NCBI GenBank assembly: GCA_902826605.1
Contig: CADEFM010000001.1
Location: 124,001-188,000 of the forward strand
DNA: 64,000 nt
From: an uncultured Acidobacteriota bacterium
Lineage (GTDB): Bacteria > Acidobacteriota > Terriglobia > Bryobacterales > Bryobacteraceae
Reading direction: 5' to 3'
Under the pieces are notes generated by a model, which worked only from the letters and a program-made list of their open reading frames with translations, was not told the origin of the DNA and did not search any database. Position numbers and translations under genes: made by a program. Every line of letters begins with the position of its first letter. The first letter of the stretch is position 1. Below, piece after piece: positions 62,208 to 64,000 of the stretch.

Positions 62208-63070
62208 ACCGATTTCTTATAGGGGTGCGCGCGCTGAATTCCGTTGGCCCATAGAAAGACCCGCTCCGCTTCCAGATAGGCTTCTGGTAAAATCAACGGA
62301 CTGCCGCCCCAGCAGCCGATTTCCTGTATGTCCGTGATTGCTGCGGTAACGGCCGGTTGCGATAAGTCCGCAAACAGCGGCGCGACCACTTTGGAAATTT
62401 CCTCAGGATGCTCGTTTTGGGCCCATTCCCGCGCCTTGACGAACGCCCGGAGGAATGGCTCTCGCAATTCACCTCCCACCCACTCGCGAGGCGCGGCAAT
62501 GCTCGAAAACGCCAGTACGGGCATGCCCTCGCCTACTGCCGCTACAATGTGCCCCGCGCGATCCTGCACGATTTGGTGTGGCACCCCGCCCTGCAAATGA
62601 ATGTAGTCGCCTTCACCCCCGCGAAAGGCCTTTTCCATCGCGGTGGCGGAACCACGATTCACCACTTGAATTCGCGAAAAATCCGTGCCCTTGTTGTGCG
62701 CTGCCCACCGTAGCATTACCAGCGGTTGGTGTCCGTGATCGGCCAATAGAGTCTTACCCTCAAGTGATTTCCATGTGAAGTCTCCGGCGGGTTCACGGCC
62801 CACCAGGAAGAATCCGTCGCGCTGATTGATCTGCGCAAAATGCAGCGGGGTATCGGCATTACCCTTGTCGAATTGAGTCCACGCTGCGGAGATTGCGCTT
62901 TGGACGACGTCCACCTCTCCGCGCTGCAACACCGCACCCGTGCTCTCGCCTTCGGCGGGCAATCGTAACATCGACTCAACACCTTCCTGCCGCAGAAACC
63001 CGGCAGAATGAAGCGCCAGGAACGGAGTATAAAACGGGGAGTGACGAGTAGGCATGAGACGAACAGGCAT
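62192..63070 (-). CDS. Periplasmic-binding-protein-like (NMT1/SsuA fold) protein without signal peptide
   Basis: 292 residues with the two-lobed type II binding-protein pattern: FYTPFLALHSAGFLRQEGVE, LQRGEVDVVQSAISAAW, LEGKTLLADHGHQPLVMLRW and DYIHLQGGVPHQIV. Family members bind pyrimidine precursors, sulfonates or nitrate. No signal sequence or lipobox precedes the fold, and there are no ABC permease or ATPase genes nearby, so it may act in the cytoplasm as an enzyme-like or sensory protein. Confidence 0.78.
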   Translation of the reverse strand: MPVRLMPTRHSPFYTPFLALHSAGFLRQEGVESMLRLPAEGESTGAVLQRGEVDVVQSAISAAWTQFDKGNADTPLHFAQINQRDGFFLVGREPAGDFTWKSLEGKTLLADHGHQPLVMLRWAAHNKGTDFSRIQVVNRGSATAMEKAFRGGEGDYIHLQGGVPHQIVQDRAGHIVAAVGEGMPVLAFSSIAAPREWVGGELREPFLRAFVKAREWAQNEHPEEISKVVAPLFADLSQPAVTAAITDIQEIGCWGGSPLILPEAYLEAERVFLWANGIQRAHPYKKSVYIAP

Positions 63071-63123
63071 CTCCCTATCCTAGCGAGTCATGCTGCGATC
63101 CACACAAGAAACTAGCACTGCGT

Positions 63124-63139
63124 ATCCGCTGCAGCGGAT
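63124..63139. promoter_or_regulatory. Perfect 16-bp palindrome upstream of the pilin gene
   Basis: ATCCGCTGCAGCGGAT is self-complementary over all 16 positions and lies 66 nt before the pilin start. It may be an operator for a dimeric regulator. No partner copy was seen in the window. Confidence 0.4.
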
Positions 63140-63205
63140 CTCATGGTAAACATCTCATTCTCGCCGGAAACGCCGAAGAGAATAGAAAGAGGAGACAGAA
63201 TCCAA

Positions 63206-63397
63206 ATGAATCACTTCCTTCTGAAGTTGAAGGCGATCAAAGATACCCGTGGCCAGGATTTAATCGAATATGCGTTGATGGCAGGCTTCGTGGCCGTTGC
63301 TGCCGGCGCGATCATGCCGAGCGTTTCGATCCAAATCAGTGCAATTTTTTCGAAGGTCAACTCGGTGCTTGGCTCCGCTGCCAATGCCAGCAGCTAG
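63206..63397 (+). CDS. Flp/type IVb pilin
   Basis: A 63-residue pilin with a short leader containing GQDLIEYALMAGFVAVAAGA: a Gly prepilin-peptidase site, Glu+5-type residue, and a hydrophobic helix that forms the pilus core. AGGAG lies 11 nt before the ATG at 63206. No Tad secretion genes are in the window, so this is an isolated or distant pilin gene. Confidence 0.9.
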   Translation: MNHFLLKLKAIKDTRGQDLIEYALMAGFVAVAAGAIMPSVSIQISAIFSKVNSVLGSAANASS

Positions 63398-63487
63398 ACA
63401 CGATGAGGTCGAAATCTCTTCTGTTCGTCTTCGTCTCTCCGCGATCGACATTGTCCTCATCATGGCGTTCACGGCGCCGGAGGTAGT

Positions 63488-64000
63488 TTACCGATCCCGC
63501 AAAATCTCGCGCGCGGCGTTGTGTCCCGGTGCGCCCATCACGCCTCCCCCGGGGTGCGCGCCGGACCCGCATAAATACAAGCCGCGCACGGGCGTCCGGT
63601 ATTTCGCCCAGCCGGCCAAGGGCCGCAGCACGAACATCTGATCCAGAGACATCTCGCCGTGAAAGATATTGCCTCCCGTAATCCCAAAGCGGCGTTCCAG
63701 GTCGAGCGGCGTCAGCGTCTGGCGCTCGATCACGATCTGCCGGATATTCGGGCAGTACTCTTCGATCACGTCCAGCACGCGCTCGGCGTAGGGTTCACGC
63801 TCCACATCCCAATTCGTGCCGCGCAGAGTGTACGGAGCGTATTGCAGAAAGATACCCATGATGTGCCTGCCCACCGGCGCGAGTGAGGCATCGTACATGG
63901 TGGGAATCGTCATCTCGATCAGCGGCGAGCGCGATGGCCGGCCGTACTTCGCGTCATCCCACGCCCGCTCCACGTATTCGATCGACGGGCACAGGTGCAT
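63488..64000 (-). CDS. NAD(P)/FAD-dependent oxidoreductase, CrtI/phytoene-dehydrogenase-like (N-terminus beyond window)
   Basis: C-terminal 170 residues of a larger protein; the ATG at the window edge is probably internal. The terminal block GLYLCGSGAHPGGGVMGAPGHNAA is the conserved FAD-binding C-terminus of the CrtI-like amine-oxidase family, with GNIFHGEMSLDQMF before it. The family desaturates or oxidises lipophilic substrates such as carotenoids. The pilin gene lies 90 nt downstream on the opposite strand; the small spacer shows nothing notable. Confidence 0.82.
   Translation of the reverse strand: MHLCPSIEYVERAWDDAKYGRPSRSPLIEMTIPTMYDASLAPVGRHIMGIFLQYAPYTLRGTNWDVEREPYAERVLDVIEEYCPNIRQIVIERQTLTPLDLERRFGITGGNIFHGEMSLDQMFVLRPLAGWAKYRTPVRGLYLCGSGAHPGGGVMGAPGHNAAREILRDR

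Overview
The window is 64 kb of GC-rich bacterial chromosome with about 62 genes. It is densely packed, with many 1-8 nt overlaps. The gene content suggests an Acidobacteriota genome, probably the Solibacter/Bryobacter side. Indicators are secreted VWA proteins, secreted TPR proteins, a tannase-family esterase, NHL-propeller/GMC oxidoreductase pairs and an Hfq-like protein. This placement is inference from gene content; no rRNA or tRNA was found.

Layout. 1-6.2 kb: end of a Gly-zipper protein, a three-gene cassette (Gfo/Idh dehydrogenase, DegT aminotransferase, hexapeptide acetyltransferase) resembling WlbA/WlbC/WlbB for diacetamido-uronic acid sugars, an mmsA-type dehydrogenase and a two-domain VOC protein. 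6.3-10.2 kb: a dinB-family gene split in two by a 3,458-bp insertion flanked by an 8-bp direct repeat. The insertion carries an HUH (rolling-circle type) Rep-like protein, an excisionase-like HTH protein, a zinc-ribbon protein and a DUF5681-like protein, with no recognisable integrase. 10.3-13.7 kb: rnc and secreted TPR proteins. 13.7-21 kb: a GNAT/arylamine N-acetyltransferase fusion, xerD-like recombinase, CCA-adding-type enzyme, polyprenyl glycosylphosphotransferase, pyrE and a sulfatase-fold protein with an altered active site. 21-27.8 kb: secreted small and TPR proteins, GNAT, priA. 27.8-36 kb: GAF-ANTAR regulator, thiC, an operon of moaD-moaE fusion/VWA/Hfq-like/inositol monophosphatase, thioesterase, tannase-family esterase, pgk. 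36.2-40.2 kb: rplM-rpsI-rpsB-tsf-pyrH-frr. 40-51 kb: flavin monooxygenase, paired M16 proteases, NHL/GMC genes and a Gfo/Idh plus sugar isomerase pair. 52-64 kb: a P-type ATPase remnant, HupE-like membrane protein, bacterioferritin, XdhC and MocA-like Mo-cofactor proteins, AsmA-like protein, PMT-like membrane protein, galE, a second VWA protein, an AlkA-like glycosylase, an unexported binding protein, an Flp pilin and a truncated FAD oxidoreductase.

The most noteworthy items are the element inside dinB with its apparent frame continuity across a circular junction, a compact multi-helix RNA candidate near 45.6 kb, alternative hairpins ahead of rpsB, extragenic palindromes around 21.1 kb, and several promoters whose -10 box lies only 6-9 nt before the start codon (candidate leaderless mRNAs).
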